Source: Moorella glycerini
GTDB taxonomy: Bacteria > Bacillota > DSM-521 > Neomoorellales > Neomoorellaceae
Length of the DNA stretch: 64,000 bases
Reading direction: 5' to 3'
Assembly: GCF_009735625.1 (NCBI RefSeq)
Contig: NZ_CP046244.1
Location: forward strand, 2,232,001-2,296,000
This document shows positions 43,525 through 52,118 of this stretch, one piece after another. A program made the position numbers and the translations under genes. Position 1 is the stretch's first letter, and each line of letters starts with the position of its first letter. The notes beneath the pieces were generated by a model. That model was given only the letters and a program-made list of their open reading frames with translations. It was not told where the DNA came from and ran no database searches.

Positions 43525-44429
43525 GCAGTATCCAGGAACAAATGCGTGCCCGGGCCCGGGAGTTATTGACCAGGGGCGAGGTTAAAATGGTAATCGGCTG
43601 GGAAAAGGGTACCTTCTGGTACCTGTCACCGCCCGCCTTTATCACCGAGCCGCAGGATTGCGACCGCCTGGTGTGGGATGAGTTTTGCACCAATAATCTG
43701 GCCAAGTACCTCCTGGACTACAAGCTCGCGGAAGAGAAAATCGCCCTCTTTGTTAAGGGCTGCGACGCCCGGGGTATTGTGCGCCTCCTCCAGGACAACC
43801 AGATTGACCGGGAAAAGGTCTACCTTATCGGTATTAAATGCCCCGGCGTCAGGGATGGCCGCCAGGCGGCTGCCCTGGGGGAAGAAAGACGTAGCGAGGT
43901 ACCCCTGGCCGAGAAGTGCCGCTACTGCACCCATCCCGAACCGGTAATTTATGATGAGCTCCTCCAGGAGGATGGCGGGGCCGCTATCAGGGAAGCAGCG
44001 GGTGCCCAGGAGGGCCGGTTTGCTGAAGTCGCCAGGGTGGAAGCCATGTCCCCCGACGAGCGCTATGCCTTCTGGACAGGTGCGTACGACCGCTGCCTGC
44101 GCTGCTACGCCTGCCGCAACATATGCCCGGCCTGCAACTGCCGGGAGTGCATCTTTGACCGCAGCCAGTCCGGCTGGTGCGGCAAGCAGATGAGCCGCAG
44201 CGAAAATATGTTCTTTGCCATTACCCGGGCCATGCACGTGGCCGGCCGCTGCATCGAATGCGGCGAGTGCGAGCGGGTATGCCCGGAAGGGCTTCCCATC
44301 ATGGCCCTGAACAAAAAGATCATTAAAGACTTGAACGAGCTCTTCGGCGAATATGAAGCCGGAGTAGACCTGGAGGCCCGGCCACCCCTGGGCCAGTATA
44401 AACTTGATGATCCCGAAGAATTTCACTAG
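43521..44429 (+). CDS. flxC: Iron-sulfur electron-transfer protein, FlxC-like
   Basis: A 302-residue protein with a FrhB/FdhB-like N-terminal part (ALFVKGCDARGIVRLLQ, VYLIGIKCPGV) and a cysteine-rich C-terminal half: CRYCTHPEP, CLRCYACRNICPACNCREC and CIECGECERVCPEGLP, giving at least two [4Fe-4S] clusters. By position and type it matches FlxC of FlxABCD-HdrABC clusters described in Desulfovibrio. It should link FlxB to FlxD. The name is by synteny. Confidence 0.8.
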   Translation: MSSIQEQMRARARELLTRGEVKMVIGWEKGTFWYLSPPAFITEPQDCDRLVWDEFCTNNLAKYLLDYKLAEEKIALFVKGCDARGIVRLLQDNQIDREKVYLIGIKCPGVRDGRQAAALGEERRSEVPLAEKCRYCTHPEPVIYDELLQEDGGAAIREAAGAQEGRFAEVARVEAMSPDERYAFWTGAYDRCLRCYACRNICPACNCRECIFDRSQSGWCGKQMSRSENMFFAITRAMHVAGRCIECGECERVCPEGLPIMALNKKIIKDLNELFGEYEAGVDLEARPPLGQYKLDDPEEFH

Positions 44430-44444
44430 GAGGGAGGTGGGGAG

Positions 44445-45446
44445 ATGTTAAAGATTGCCAAGGACAAATTACCGGAACTCCTGCAGGTTTGGTCCGGGGG
44501 GGCAAAGGTTTTTGTTCCCCAGGATAAAGGGGGAGTAAGCGTCTTCCTGCCCTGGGAGGGCGGGGGCAAGCTCACCCTGGACGAGGGCAATACCCTGGAA
44601 CCGCCCAAGGACCTCTTCTTTCCCCGGACGGAAACCATGTACCATTACCAGGTGCAGGGTCAAGAGGCCAGCCTTACCGGGGTGCCCCCCGTTGATGATA
44701 AGAGGGTGCTGGTGGGGGTCCGCTCCTGTGACGCCCGCAGTTTTTTGCTCATGGACGACGTTTTCCTGACCAAAGGGTATGTCGATGAATTCTACCGCCA
44801 GCGGCGGGAAAACACCCGCGTGGTAGCCCTGGCCTGTACGGAAGCCGGCCCCACCTGCTTCTGCACGGCCTTTGGTCTTGATCCCGGCCGGGCCGAAGGG
44901 GTTGATGTCCAGATGTGGCCGGTGGCCGGCGGTTACCTTCTGGAAGGAATAACGGCGGCCGGCCGGGAGTTGCTGGACCAGGGTTCGGCCCTGCTCACAG
45001 AGGCCGGGGCCGAAAATATACCGGCAGCAGCCAAACCAAGCCTGGCCGTGGAGACAAGCGGGGTAACGGAAAAGCTGCAGAGAATGTTTGAGCATCCCTA
45101 CTGGACGGCCGTCAGCCGCAAGTGCCTGGGCTGCGGCGCCTGCACCTACCTCTGCCCCACCTGCCACTGTTTTGACATCCAGGGCGAAAACCGGGGTAAC
45201 AGCGGCTACAAGTTCCGCTGCTGGGATTCCTGCATGTTCTCGGAATATACCCGGATGGCCGGCGGCCATAACCCGCGGCCGTCGAAAAAGGAACGCCTGC
45301 GCAACCGCTTCCTGCACAAGCTCCAGTATTTCCCGGAGCGGTACGGCAAGTTTGCCTGCGTGGGGTGCGGCCGCTGTCTGGACCGCTGCCCGGTGAATGT
45401 CGACATTACCCGGGTAATCCGTGAGGTCAAGGAGGTGACCCTGTAA
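44445..45446 (+). CDS. flxB: 4Fe-4S dicluster protein, FlxB-like (HydB/AsrA family)
   Basis: The 333 residues match the beta subunit family of sulfhydrogenases and anaerobic sulfite reductase: RVLVGVRSCDARSFLLMDDVF near 90, CTEAGPTCFCTAFG near 128, and two C-terminal cluster motifs CLGCGACTYLCPTCHC (near 225) and CVGCGRCLDRCPVNVDI. GGAGGTGGGGAG precedes the ATG. It would carry electrons from the NADH-oxidising FlxA. The last base overlaps the flxA start. Confidence 0.85.
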   Translation: MLKIAKDKLPELLQVWSGGAKVFVPQDKGGVSVFLPWEGGGKLTLDEGNTLEPPKDLFFPRTETMYHYQVQGQEASLTGVPPVDDKRVLVGVRSCDARSFLLMDDVFLTKGYVDEFYRQRRENTRVVALACTEAGPTCFCTAFGLDPGRAEGVDVQMWPVAGGYLLEGITAAGRELLDQGSALLTEAGAENIPAAAKPSLAVETSGVTEKLQRMFEHPYWTAVSRKCLGCGACTYLCPTCHCFDIQGENRGNSGYKFRCWDSCMFSEYTRMAGGHNPRPSKKERLRNRFLHKLQYFPERYGKFACVGCGRCLDRCPVNVDITRVIREVKEVTL

Positions 45447-46276
45447 TGGCTGAAACAGCGCGGGTCAACCCCCTGGTGCCCAGGACGGGGCGCATTATCA
45501 AGATCGTGGACGAGACGCCCGATGTCAAGACCTTCCACATCACCACCGCCAGCGGCAAGCCCTTCACGCCCCTGCCGGGGCAGCTGGCCATGCTTTCCCT
45601 GCTGGACGTGGGGGAGGCCATGTTCTCCATCACTTCCCAGGGGCCGGAGCACCTGGAACTGGCCATTAAAAGGGTCGGCATGCTGACCGATGCCCTCCAT
45701 GAAGCCGAAGAAGGGCAGACGGTCGGTATCCGCGGCCCCTATGGCAACGGCTTTCCCGTGGAGGAGCTGAAAGGTAAGGACCTGCTTTTCATCGGTGGCG
45801 GTATCGGCCTGGCGCCGGTACGTTCCCTGATTAACTACTGTATTGAGCACCGCCAGGATTACGGCCACCTGTGGATTATCTACGGCGCCCGCTCGCCGGC
45901 CGACCTGTGCTTTAAAGACGACCTCTTTAACAACTGGCCCAGGGTGGAGAACTGCCGGGTCGACGTGACGGTGGACCGGGGCGATGCCGGCTGGCAGGGC
46001 CATGAAGGTTTTGTGCCGGCCTTTGTGGAAGAGTTGCACCCGGACCCGGCGGGTAAAGTAGCCATCACCTGCGGGCCACCCATTATGATCAAGTTTGTCC
46101 TCCAGTCCATGGAGAAGCTGGGATATAAAGACGACCAGATTATCACCACCCTGGAGATGCGCATGAAGTGCGGCATCGGCAAGTGCGGCCGCTGTAACCT
46201 GGGTAGCTGCTACGTCTGCCTGGACGGCCCCGTCTTCACCCTGGCCCAGCTGAAGCAGCTGCCGAACGAGTATTAG
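45446..46276 (+). CDS. flxA: FAD/NAD(P)H-binding oxidoreductase, FlxA-like
   Basis: A 276-residue ferredoxin-reductase-fold protein: FAD-binding barrel with LPGQLAMLSLL, NAD(P)-binding domain with LLFIGGGIGLAPVRSL near 112, and a C-terminal cysteine cluster KCGIGKCGRCNLGSCYVC for [2Fe-2S]. It resembles PyrK/AsrB and sulfhydrogenase gamma subunits. As FlxA it is the NADH entry of the complex, feeding electrons to HdrA for bifurcation between ferredoxin and a disulfide. Confidence 0.88.
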   Translation: MAETARVNPLVPRTGRIIKIVDETPDVKTFHITTASGKPFTPLPGQLAMLSLLDVGEAMFSITSQGPEHLELAIKRVGMLTDALHEAEEGQTVGIRGPYGNGFPVEELKGKDLLFIGGGIGLAPVRSLINYCIEHRQDYGHLWIIYGARSPADLCFKDDLFNNWPRVENCRVDVTVDRGDAGWQGHEGFVPAFVEELHPDPAGKVAITCGPPIMIKFVLQSMEKLGYKDDQIITTLEMRMKCGIGKCGRCNLGSCYVCLDGPVFTLAQLKQLPNEY

Positions 46277-46298
46277 CAAAATGGAATTCATGGCAAAA

Positions 46299-46552
46299 GG
46301 GTGGGGCATGTCCCTCGCCGCTCAAAAGCTACGCGCCGACAGAACGACGGCTCGGTTCGGACCGCTGCATGCCGCCTGTGGATTGCCAATGAAAAGGCTA
46401 CTGGTTCAACAAACTCCAGTTCTTCTATGAGTTACAGCTGCCTTTCTCTCAAAGGTGCGCTCAGGCGTCCTCGGCGGCAGCAGCGGTAACCTCACCTCGC
46501 CTGTTCTGTTACCGGCGCTCCGCTATTCGCGGCTCCGGGACATGCCCCACCC
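46299..46552 (-). repeat. Long palindromic intergenic element, copy D (full length, inverted)
   Basis: A 254-bp copy in reverse orientation to copy A. Closing stem GGGTGGGGCATGTCCC (46299-46314) pairs perfectly with 46537-46552. Reading the minus strand gives the same order: GGAGCCGCGAATAGCGGAGC, ACAGGCGAGGTGAGG, GACGCCTGAGCGCACCTTTG, CTCATAGAAG, CGGTCCGAACCGAGCCGT. The centre has diverged more than in copies A and B. Downstream of flxA, before the PHP gene. Confidence 0.9.
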
Positions 46553-46597
46553 GGGTTGATGCCAGGTACCAACTTTCTATAGCTAGGGAGTTATACC

Positions 46598-47353
46598 ATG
46601 CCAGCAGACTACCATATTCACGGGCTGGCCCATGAAGGGCCACCCCATACCGTCGAACGCCTTTTACCCTACGTCGAAGCAGCTAAAGCTGCCGGCCTGA
46701 CGGAAATAGGCTTTGCCGACCACGATCGTTACCTGGACGGCCTCGATTTCAGCGTCTTTCCCGAGCTGGAACGGGTAACGGGGATGCCCATCCGCGCCGG
46801 GCTGGAGGTGGACTTCCGGCCCGGCAAAGACCACCGCCGGGAACTGGCCGGCCGGCCCTGGGACTACCTCATTGGCTCGGTCCATGCCATCGGGGACTGG
46901 GATTTCGACCGCCCGGGCCAGGAAGCCGGCTTTAATGCCTGGGATATAGATGAACTCTATACCACCTACTTCAGCCTGGTGGCCCGGGCCGCGGCGACGG
47001 GCCTCTTCCAGATAATCGGCCACCTGGACTTGATTAAAATCAACGGTTACCGGCCCAGGAGGCCGGTGCTGGAGCTGGCCGGGCCAGCCCTGGAGATTAT
47101 TGCCGGGAGCGGTGCCGCCCTGGAAGTAAATACCGCCGGTTTATTTAAACCAGTGGGGGAGATCTACCCGGCCCGGGAACTCCTGGAACGGGCTTTCAGC
47201 CTCAATATCCCTGTCACCATCGGGTCGGATGCCCACGCTCCCGGGGAGATAGCCCGGGAACGGCAACAGGCGCGGGAGCTTTTACGCCACATCGGTTACA
47301 CCCGCCTGGCTACTTTCTATCGCGGCGAGATGGCGACGGAGCCTCTATTTTAA
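46598..47353 (+). CDS. PHP-domain phosphoesterase (HisJ-like)
   Basis: A 251-residue metal-dependent phosphoesterase. The PHP motifs are present: ADYHIHGLAHE at residues 3-13, GFADHDRYL near 39, GLEVDF near 68, IGSVHAIG near 91, IGHLD near 141 and the late GSDAHAPGEI near 209. The fold covers histidinol phosphatases and related enzymes; no his genes are nearby, so the substrate is undecided. Intact, between element D and an IS. Confidence 0.88.
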   Translation: MPADYHIHGLAHEGPPHTVERLLPYVEAAKAAGLTEIGFADHDRYLDGLDFSVFPELERVTGMPIRAGLEVDFRPGKDHRRELAGRPWDYLIGSVHAIGDWDFDRPGQEAGFNAWDIDELYTTYFSLVARAAATGLFQIIGHLDLIKINGYRPRRPVLELAGPALEIIAGSGAALEVNTAGLFKPVGEIYPARELLERAFSLNIPVTIGSDAHAPGEIARERQQARELLRHIGYTRLATFYRGEMATEPLF

Positions 47354-47456
47354 TGGCAAACTGTTAAATACTATTTAATTGTGAAAACAGGAACAAAAAC
47401 GGAGTGGAAGCGAAGATGATGGGGAGAGATCCCCGGGTAATCGCTGTTAAGTAATA

Positions 47457-49151
47457 CCTGAATCCGTGACAACCCAATAACAAAATATCTGGATATGGCT
47501 CAAAACCTCGCGAAAAATAAGGTATAATAGGCTGGATGGCAAACGAATCCATGTTCACCTGCGAGGTGCGGCCATGAAATTCATCATTGAACAGTCTGAT
47601 GAACACCTTACCCCCGTTGCCGGACTGGCTCTGGTGGGGGAAATCATTGATCATACTGCTCTGAAACTCAGGCTAAATAAGACCCGGATACCTGGTGTTT
47701 CTTCTCCGGATATTTCTCACGGGGATGTTATCACCTCTTACGTGGGCCTGCTTTGCCAGGGTCGCAGTGATTTTGACCATATTGAGCTTTTTCGGGATGA
47801 CCCCTTCTTCGCTGCGGCGCTGGGTATTCAGGATGTGCCTTCAAGCCCTACCCTGCGCCAGCGCCTGGATATGATAGCTCATAGTGTACCCTACCAGGAG
47901 ATTATCCTCGAGGAAACGGCCAGGTTCCTTAAGAAACTTAAGGCACCGGTAACTCCTGTTACCCTGGGTTCCAGGGAACTAAAGCGCCAATATGTCCCTT
48001 TGGATATTGATGTTACTCCCTTTGATAATTCAAATTCCAAGAAAGAGGGTGTTTCCAGGACCTATAAGGGCTACGACGGTTATGCGCCTATCTTCGCCTA
48101 CCTCGGTAGGGAAGGCTACTGCGTCCATACCGAACTGCGGGCCGGGAAACAGCATTGCCAAAAAGGGACGCCGGAGTTCCTGCGACAAGCTCTAACCTTT
48201 GCTCGCGCTATCACTTCGCTGCCACTTTTAGTACGGATGGATGGCGGTAATGACAGCCAGGATAATCTCCAGGTCTGTTTGGACCCGGAAATCAAAGCCG
48301 ATTTTATCATTAAGCGTAACCTGCGCAAGGAAACGCCGGAGGCCTGGCTGGCCATTGCCAAGGAAAATGGTACCGCCACCCTAGAACGGGAGGGAAAAAC
48401 CGTCTATCGGGGGCACCAGATGGTGAAAATCGAGGGTGCTGACACCCCTGTCCGTCTGGTGTATAAGGTCACCGAGCGGACGATATTACGAAACGGCCAG
48501 CTTCTCCTGGTCCCGGAAATTGAGGTCGAAACCTACTGGACCACTTTACCCGACCCGGTGGAGGATATCATTACCCTCTACCACGACCACGGCACCAGTG
48601 AGCAATTCCACAGTGAAATCAAAAACGATTTAGACCTGGAACGGCTGCCCAGCGGCAAGTTTGCCACCAATGACCTGGTGCTACACCTGGGTGTTTTCGC
48701 CTACAACATTCTAAGGCTTCTGGGGCAGTTTAGCCTCCCGCTAAAGGAGGTACCGCTGCGCAATAAGAAAGCTCAACGCCGGCGGCTGCGTACCGTTATA
48801 CAAAACCTGATTACCATAGCGTCCCGGCTGGTTCACCACGCCCGGCAGGTCAAATTACGATTTGGGCAGCACAGCCCGTGGTATCCAGCTTTCCGGTACC
48901 TATATAAAGCGTTGGCTTAATACAGAACTTCTAGCTCCAGTTAGCTGTATAAGCAGGCTCCAAGCCTCTTAGGACGAGAGGTCTACTTTGTTATTCCCTT
49001 ATCCAGGGGACCCAAGGTAAGAGTAAATAGCCTTCGTCCACATAATCAACTTTAGACCCAATTCAATGTATCAGCAGATGTTAAATATAACTGTTAATAC
49101 CATTTACTGTTAGTGCGAGTTCTACCCAGTTGTTATTATCACGGATTCAGG
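47457..49151 (+). mobile_element. IS1380-family insertion sequence (complete)
   Basis: A 1695-bp element. Left end CCTGAATCCGTGACAACC (from 47457) and right end, reverse-complemented, CCTGAATCCGTGATAATA (ending 49151) share 13 identical outer bases. It is flanked by TAATA direct repeats at 47452-47456 and 49152-49156. It contains one transposase gene (47574-48920) and about 230 bp of noncoding right end. It inserted between the PHP gene and the promoter of the riboswitch-controlled exchanger without hitting either. Confidence 0.93.
47574..48920 (+). CDS. IS1380-family transposase
   Basis: A 448-residue DDE transposase, apparently intact. Family features: N-terminal SDEHLTPVAGLALVGEIID, LDIDVTPFDNSNSKKEGVSRTYKGYDGYAPI near 140-170 (first Asp), LLVRMDGGNDSQDN near 222 (second Asp), and YHDHGTSEQFHSEIKNDLDLERLPSGKF near 340 (Glu). 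GCGAGGTG lies upstream of the ATG. Confidence 0.92.
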   Translation: MKFIIEQSDEHLTPVAGLALVGEIIDHTALKLRLNKTRIPGVSSPDISHGDVITSYVGLLCQGRSDFDHIELFRDDPFFAAALGIQDVPSSPTLRQRLDMIAHSVPYQEIILEETARFLKKLKAPVTPVTLGSRELKRQYVPLDIDVTPFDNSNSKKEGVSRTYKGYDGYAPIFAYLGREGYCVHTELRAGKQHCQKGTPEFLRQALTFARAITSLPLLVRMDGGNDSQDNLQVCLDPEIKADFIIKRNLRKETPEAWLAIAKENGTATLEREGKTVYRGHQMVKIEGADTPVRLVYKVTERTILRNGQLLLVPEIEVETYWTTLPDPVEDIITLYHDHGTSEQFHSEIKNDLDLERLPSGKFATNDLVLHLGVFAYNILRLLGQFSLPLKEVPLRNKKAQRRRLRTVIQNLITIASRLVHHARQVKLRFGQHSPWYPAFRYLYKALA

Positions 49152-49202
49152 TAATATTTAACCCGCCCCGCCGTGGTCCCGCGTTTTGTTTCCGGAAGGG
49201 GC

Positions 49203-49231
49203 TTGACTGGGGCCGCAGCGGGCTTTATGAT
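49203..49231 (+). promoter_or_regulatory. Sigma-A promoter of the exchanger gene
   Basis: TTGACT (49203-49208), a 17-base spacer, and TATGAT (49226-49231). It lies about 20 bp ahead of the riboswitch, as expected for the leader transcript. Confidence 0.75.
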
Positions 49232-49248
49232 AAAACTTAGAAAACGCG

Positions 49249-49343
49249 GTTCAAGGGGAGTAGCCCCGGAGTATTCTCCGGTACCAGGTCCGTCAACACG
49301 GCTGCCAAGCCCGGGCCTGGTAGGCAACGCGCGAGACCTTCAC
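49249..49343 (+). promoter_or_regulatory. yybP-ykoY (Mn2+) riboswitch
   Basis: Diagnostic elements in order: AAGGGGAGTAGCC at 49253, CCGTCAACACGGCTGCC near 49300, and GGTAGGCAACGCGCGAGACCTT at the 3' end. The AAGG at 49253 can pair with CCTT at 49337 to close P1. That CCTT is also the 5' arm of the terminator, so ligand-stabilised P1 would prevent termination (an ON switch). The class binds Mn2+ and controls metal transporters; here the next gene is a cation exchanger. Confidence 0.85.
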
Positions 49344-49370
49344 CGCCCTGCAGGGCGATGAAGGTTTTTT
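49337..49370 (+). terminator. Terminator of the yybP-ykoY riboswitch
   Basis: CCTTCACCGCCC (49337-49348) pairs with GGGCGATGAAGG (49353-49364; one C-A mismatch) around TGCA, followed by TTTTTT (49365-49370). Confidence 0.88.
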
Positions 49371-49425
49371 ATTACCCTTATGGAGCCGGACAATCAGGAG
49401 ATATGATAAGAGAAGGGGAGAAGCT

Positions 49426-50430
49426 ATGCTGGATGTAGCCTTGCTTTTAATCAGCCTGGGAGTTATCCTTTTGGGGGCCGAGGGGTTTACCAACGGTATC
49501 GAATGGCTGGGGAAGAAACTAAAACTAACTGAAGGCGCCGTGGGGAGCATCCTGGCAGCCGTAGGCACTGCCCTGCCGGAAACGATGATCCCGATTATTG
49601 CCATTCTCTTCGGCGGCGGCCATGCCGGGGAAGAGATAGGCATTGGCGCCATCCTGGGGGCGCCCTTTATGCTTAGTACCCTGGCCTTCTTCATTACAGG
49701 TATTGCCGTGATTGCTTATCGCAGTCGCCGGCCCAATTTCCCCAAAATGAACCTGGATACCAGGACCATGGGCCGCGATTTAACTTTCTTTCTCTGCGTT
49801 TATGCCGTGGCCGTCCTGGCCTCTTTCCTGGGGGCCCACATCTGGAAGCAAATAGTCGCTATTGGGCTGGTGATAGCCTATGCTACTTATGCTTACCTGA
49901 CGGTCACCAACGGCCATACCCTGGAAGAAGGGGAGGAGCTGAACCCCCTTTACCTGGCCCGGAAGGCAGCTGAGCCGGCTACGGTGGTTATTTTAGCCCA
50001 GGTGCTCCTGTCCCTGGGGATGATTGTCGGCGGTGCCCGCCTGTTTGTCAACGGGGTGGAAGACCTGGCGCGGATTATGGGTATCCCACCCTTTGTCCTG
50101 GCCCTCATTATTGCCCCCATAGCCACTGAACTGCCGGAGAAATTTAACAGCATCATCTGGGTAGGCCGCGGCAAGGATACCCTGGCCCTGGGCAATATTA
50201 CCGGTGCCATGGTCTTCCAGAGTTCGGTGATCCCGGCGCTGGGTATCACCATGACCAGCTGGGAGTTAACCCAGGGAGCGTTAATCAGTGCCATCCTGGC
50301 CATTATCTCCGCCGGCCTGGTCTTCCTCCAGATCAGCCGCAAGAAATACCTGACGCCCTACACCCTGGTGGGCGGCGGCGCTTTCTATGGCATCTTTGTC
50401 CTCCTGGTTTTTAGTGGTGTTATCCGTTAA
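49426..50430 (+). CDS. CaCA-family sodium/calcium exchanger
   Basis: A 334-residue membrane protein with two similar halves of about five helices each. The alpha-repeat signatures are GSILAAVGTALPETMIPIIA near 45-64 and PPFVLALIIAPIATELPEKFNS near 222-243. The riboswitch ahead of it suggests that manganese controls it, so Mn2+ (or Ca2+) may be exported. AGAAGGGGAG precedes the ATG. Confidence 0.9.
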   Translation: MLDVALLLISLGVILLGAEGFTNGIEWLGKKLKLTEGAVGSILAAVGTALPETMIPIIAILFGGGHAGEEIGIGAILGAPFMLSTLAFFITGIAVIAYRSRRPNFPKMNLDTRTMGRDLTFFLCVYAVAVLASFLGAHIWKQIVAIGLVIAYATYAYLTVTNGHTLEEGEELNPLYLARKAAEPATVVILAQVLLSLGMIVGGARLFVNGVEDLARIMGIPPFVLALIIAPIATELPEKFNSIIWVGRGKDTLALGNITGAMVFQSSVIPALGITMTSWELTQGALISAILAIISAGLVFLQISRKKYLTPYTLVGGGAFYGIFVLLVFSGVIR

Positions 50431-50460
50431 AAAGAGTTGCTTACCCTTCCGTGGCAGGAA

Positions 50461-50489
50461 AAACCCGGTGCGCAGGCGCCGGGTTTTTT
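50461..50489 (+). terminator. Terminator after the exchanger gene
   Basis: ACCCGGTGC and GCGCCGGGT pair around CGCAG-type loop bases, followed by TTTTTT. It isolates the exchanger from the next gene. Confidence 0.88.
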
Positions 50490-50523
50490 AGTATACTGGA
50501 GCAGGAAGGATGGTGGCTTTAAC

Positions 50524-51810
50524 ATGCCCCGGGTAGTAGTGGCAGGTGGTGGCTGGGCGGGCTGTGCGGCGGCCCTGGCCGCCCGCCAGGCAGGCGCGGA
50601 GGTAACCCTCCTGGAGCGAACGGATATGCTCCTGGGCACCGGCCTGGTGGGGGGAATTATGCGCAATAATGGCCGTTTTACGGCGGCGGAGGAAATGATT
50701 GCCCTGGGCGGGGGGAGGTTGTTCCAGCTTACCGACAGCGTTACCCGGCACCGTAATATCCATTTTGCCGGCCACCGTCATGCCTGGCTGTACGATGTGG
50801 CCCGCATTGAACCCCTGGTCCGGCAGGCTTTGCAGGAAGCCGGCGTGGAGGTACGCACTTTAAGCCGGGTGACTGCCGTCCAGGTGGCGGGCAACAGCCT
50901 TCAGGCCGTTCATACCGAAGGGGGCCGGGTTTACCAAGGTGAGGCTTTTATCGACGCTACCGGTACGGCGGGGCCGCCGGCCAACTGCCGCCGTTACGGC
51001 AATGGCTGTGCCATGTGCATCTACCGCTGCCCCGCCTTTGGCGGCCGCCTGGGCCTGGCTGCCCTGGCAGGGGTGAAGGAATATGCGGCCTTGAGGCGAG
51101 GTGGCGGCCGCGGGGCCTTAAGCGGTTCCTGCAAGCTCCATAAAGGTTCCCTGGCACCCTGGCTGGTGTCCGAGCTGGAGGAAAAGGGAGTGGCCGTCCT
51201 GCCCGTGCCGCCCGGCCTGCCGGGTAAAGGCGAACTGCTCCAGCGCAAGGCCTGCCAGCAGTATGCCCTGCCCGAGTATGCGGCCAACGTTATCCTCCTG
51301 GATACCGGTCACGCCAAACTCATGGCTCCCTTTTTCCCCCTGGAAGCCCTGCGCCGGGTAGCCGGCCTGGAAAACGCCCGCTTTGAAGACCCTTATGCCG
51401 GCGGCACCGGCAATTCGGTCCGCTTCCTGGCCATGGTACCCCGGGATGATACTTTACAGGTACGGGGCCTAGCCAATGTTTTCTGTGCCGGGGAAAAGGC
51501 CGGTCCCTTTGTCGGCCATACCGAGGCCATTGTCACCGGGACCCTGGCCGGTCATAACGCTGTGCGCCTCCTGGCAGGGAGGGAACTCCTGGTTTTGCCT
51601 TCTACCCTGGCTGTAGGTGATCTAATTGTCTTTACCAGCCGCCAGGTGGATAAGGGTGACGGGCTCTACCAGCGTTTTACCTTTTCCGGGTCCGTCTATT
51701 TTGAGCGCATGCAAAACCTGCAGCTCTACACTACCGACCGGGAGGTTATCAGGAAGAGGGTGGCTGACCTGGCCGGTATTTTTTCCGTACCGTTGTTAGG
51801 AAGGAAATAG
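50524..51810 (+). CDS. FAD-dependent oxidoreductase (FAD_oxidored family)
   Basis: A 428-residue flavoprotein beginning with the dinucleotide-binding motif VVVAGGGWAGCAAALAARQAGAEVTLLER. A cysteine cluster (CRRYGNGCAMCIYRCPAFGG, near 160-178) suggests an iron-sulfur or metal site in the substrate domain, and a late FCAGEKAGPFVGHTEAIVTG (near 320) completes the FAD site. ATG 50524 follows GGAAGGATGG; upstream in-frame starts cross the terminator. Substrate unknown. Confidence 0.8.
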   Translation: MPRVVVAGGGWAGCAAALAARQAGAEVTLLERTDMLLGTGLVGGIMRNNGRFTAAEEMIALGGGRLFQLTDSVTRHRNIHFAGHRHAWLYDVARIEPLVRQALQEAGVEVRTLSRVTAVQVAGNSLQAVHTEGGRVYQGEAFIDATGTAGPPANCRRYGNGCAMCIYRCPAFGGRLGLAALAGVKEYAALRRGGGRGALSGSCKLHKGSLAPWLVSELEEKGVAVLPVPPGLPGKGELLQRKACQQYALPEYAANVILLDTGHAKLMAPFFPLEALRRVAGLENARFEDPYAGGTGNSVRFLAMVPRDDTLQVRGLANVFCAGEKAGPFVGHTEAIVTGTLAGHNAVRLLAGRELLVLPSTLAVGDLIVFTSRQVDKGDGLYQRFTFSGSVYFERMQNLQLYTTDREVIRKRVADLAGIFSVPLLGRK

Positions 51811-51870
51811 GCGCCAAGTGCCGAATAATAACTGGTGGCGAGCCACCATTATTGAGAGTATAAAAATGAC

Positions 51871-52084
51871 AGGCTGGCATTTGTCGGAAGCGAGCGAGCT
51901 TCTACCGAGTGGCGAAGCGGCCCAGGCGAAACCGAGGGATGATAAGCGGGGCCGAGGACAGCGAGGCCTTCGGCCGGATTCAAAAGGCAAGGATGCCTAA
52001 TAGGCCGGGAACCACGCCTTAAGCCCTGGCTGAGCTGCAGGCCGCTCCGCGAGGGCCATGGAGTGAGCGCGACAATGCCAGCCT
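51871..52084 (+). repeat. Palindromic intergenic element E (possible distant family member)
   Basis: This 214-bp segment fills most of the 308-bp gap before the LysE gene. Its closing stem, AGGCTGGCATTTGTCG (51871-51886), pairs with CGACAATGCCAGCCT (52070-52084) with one bulged T. Inside are GGAAGCGAGCGAGC, GAGTGGCGAAGCGG, CCCAGGCGAAACCGAGG and the hairpin GAGGCCTTCGGCC. The first arm echoes the layout of copies A-D (GGAGC, GTGGAGCG, CAGGCGAGG), but direct similarity is weak. A separate hairpin, GGTGGCgaGCCACC, lies at 51836-51849. Confidence 0.65.
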
Positions 52085-52118
52085 GCGATAGAGTTATTTT
52101 GGTGAGGAGAGAAACCTT

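Noticed and set aside
46301-46489. 62-codon frame after flxA
   Set aside because: It lies entirely in palindromic element D and has no family features.
48921-49151. Separate noncoding RNA gene after the IS1380 transposase
   Set aside because: The stretch is inside the element, before its right inverted repeat, and is typical noncoding IS end sequence.
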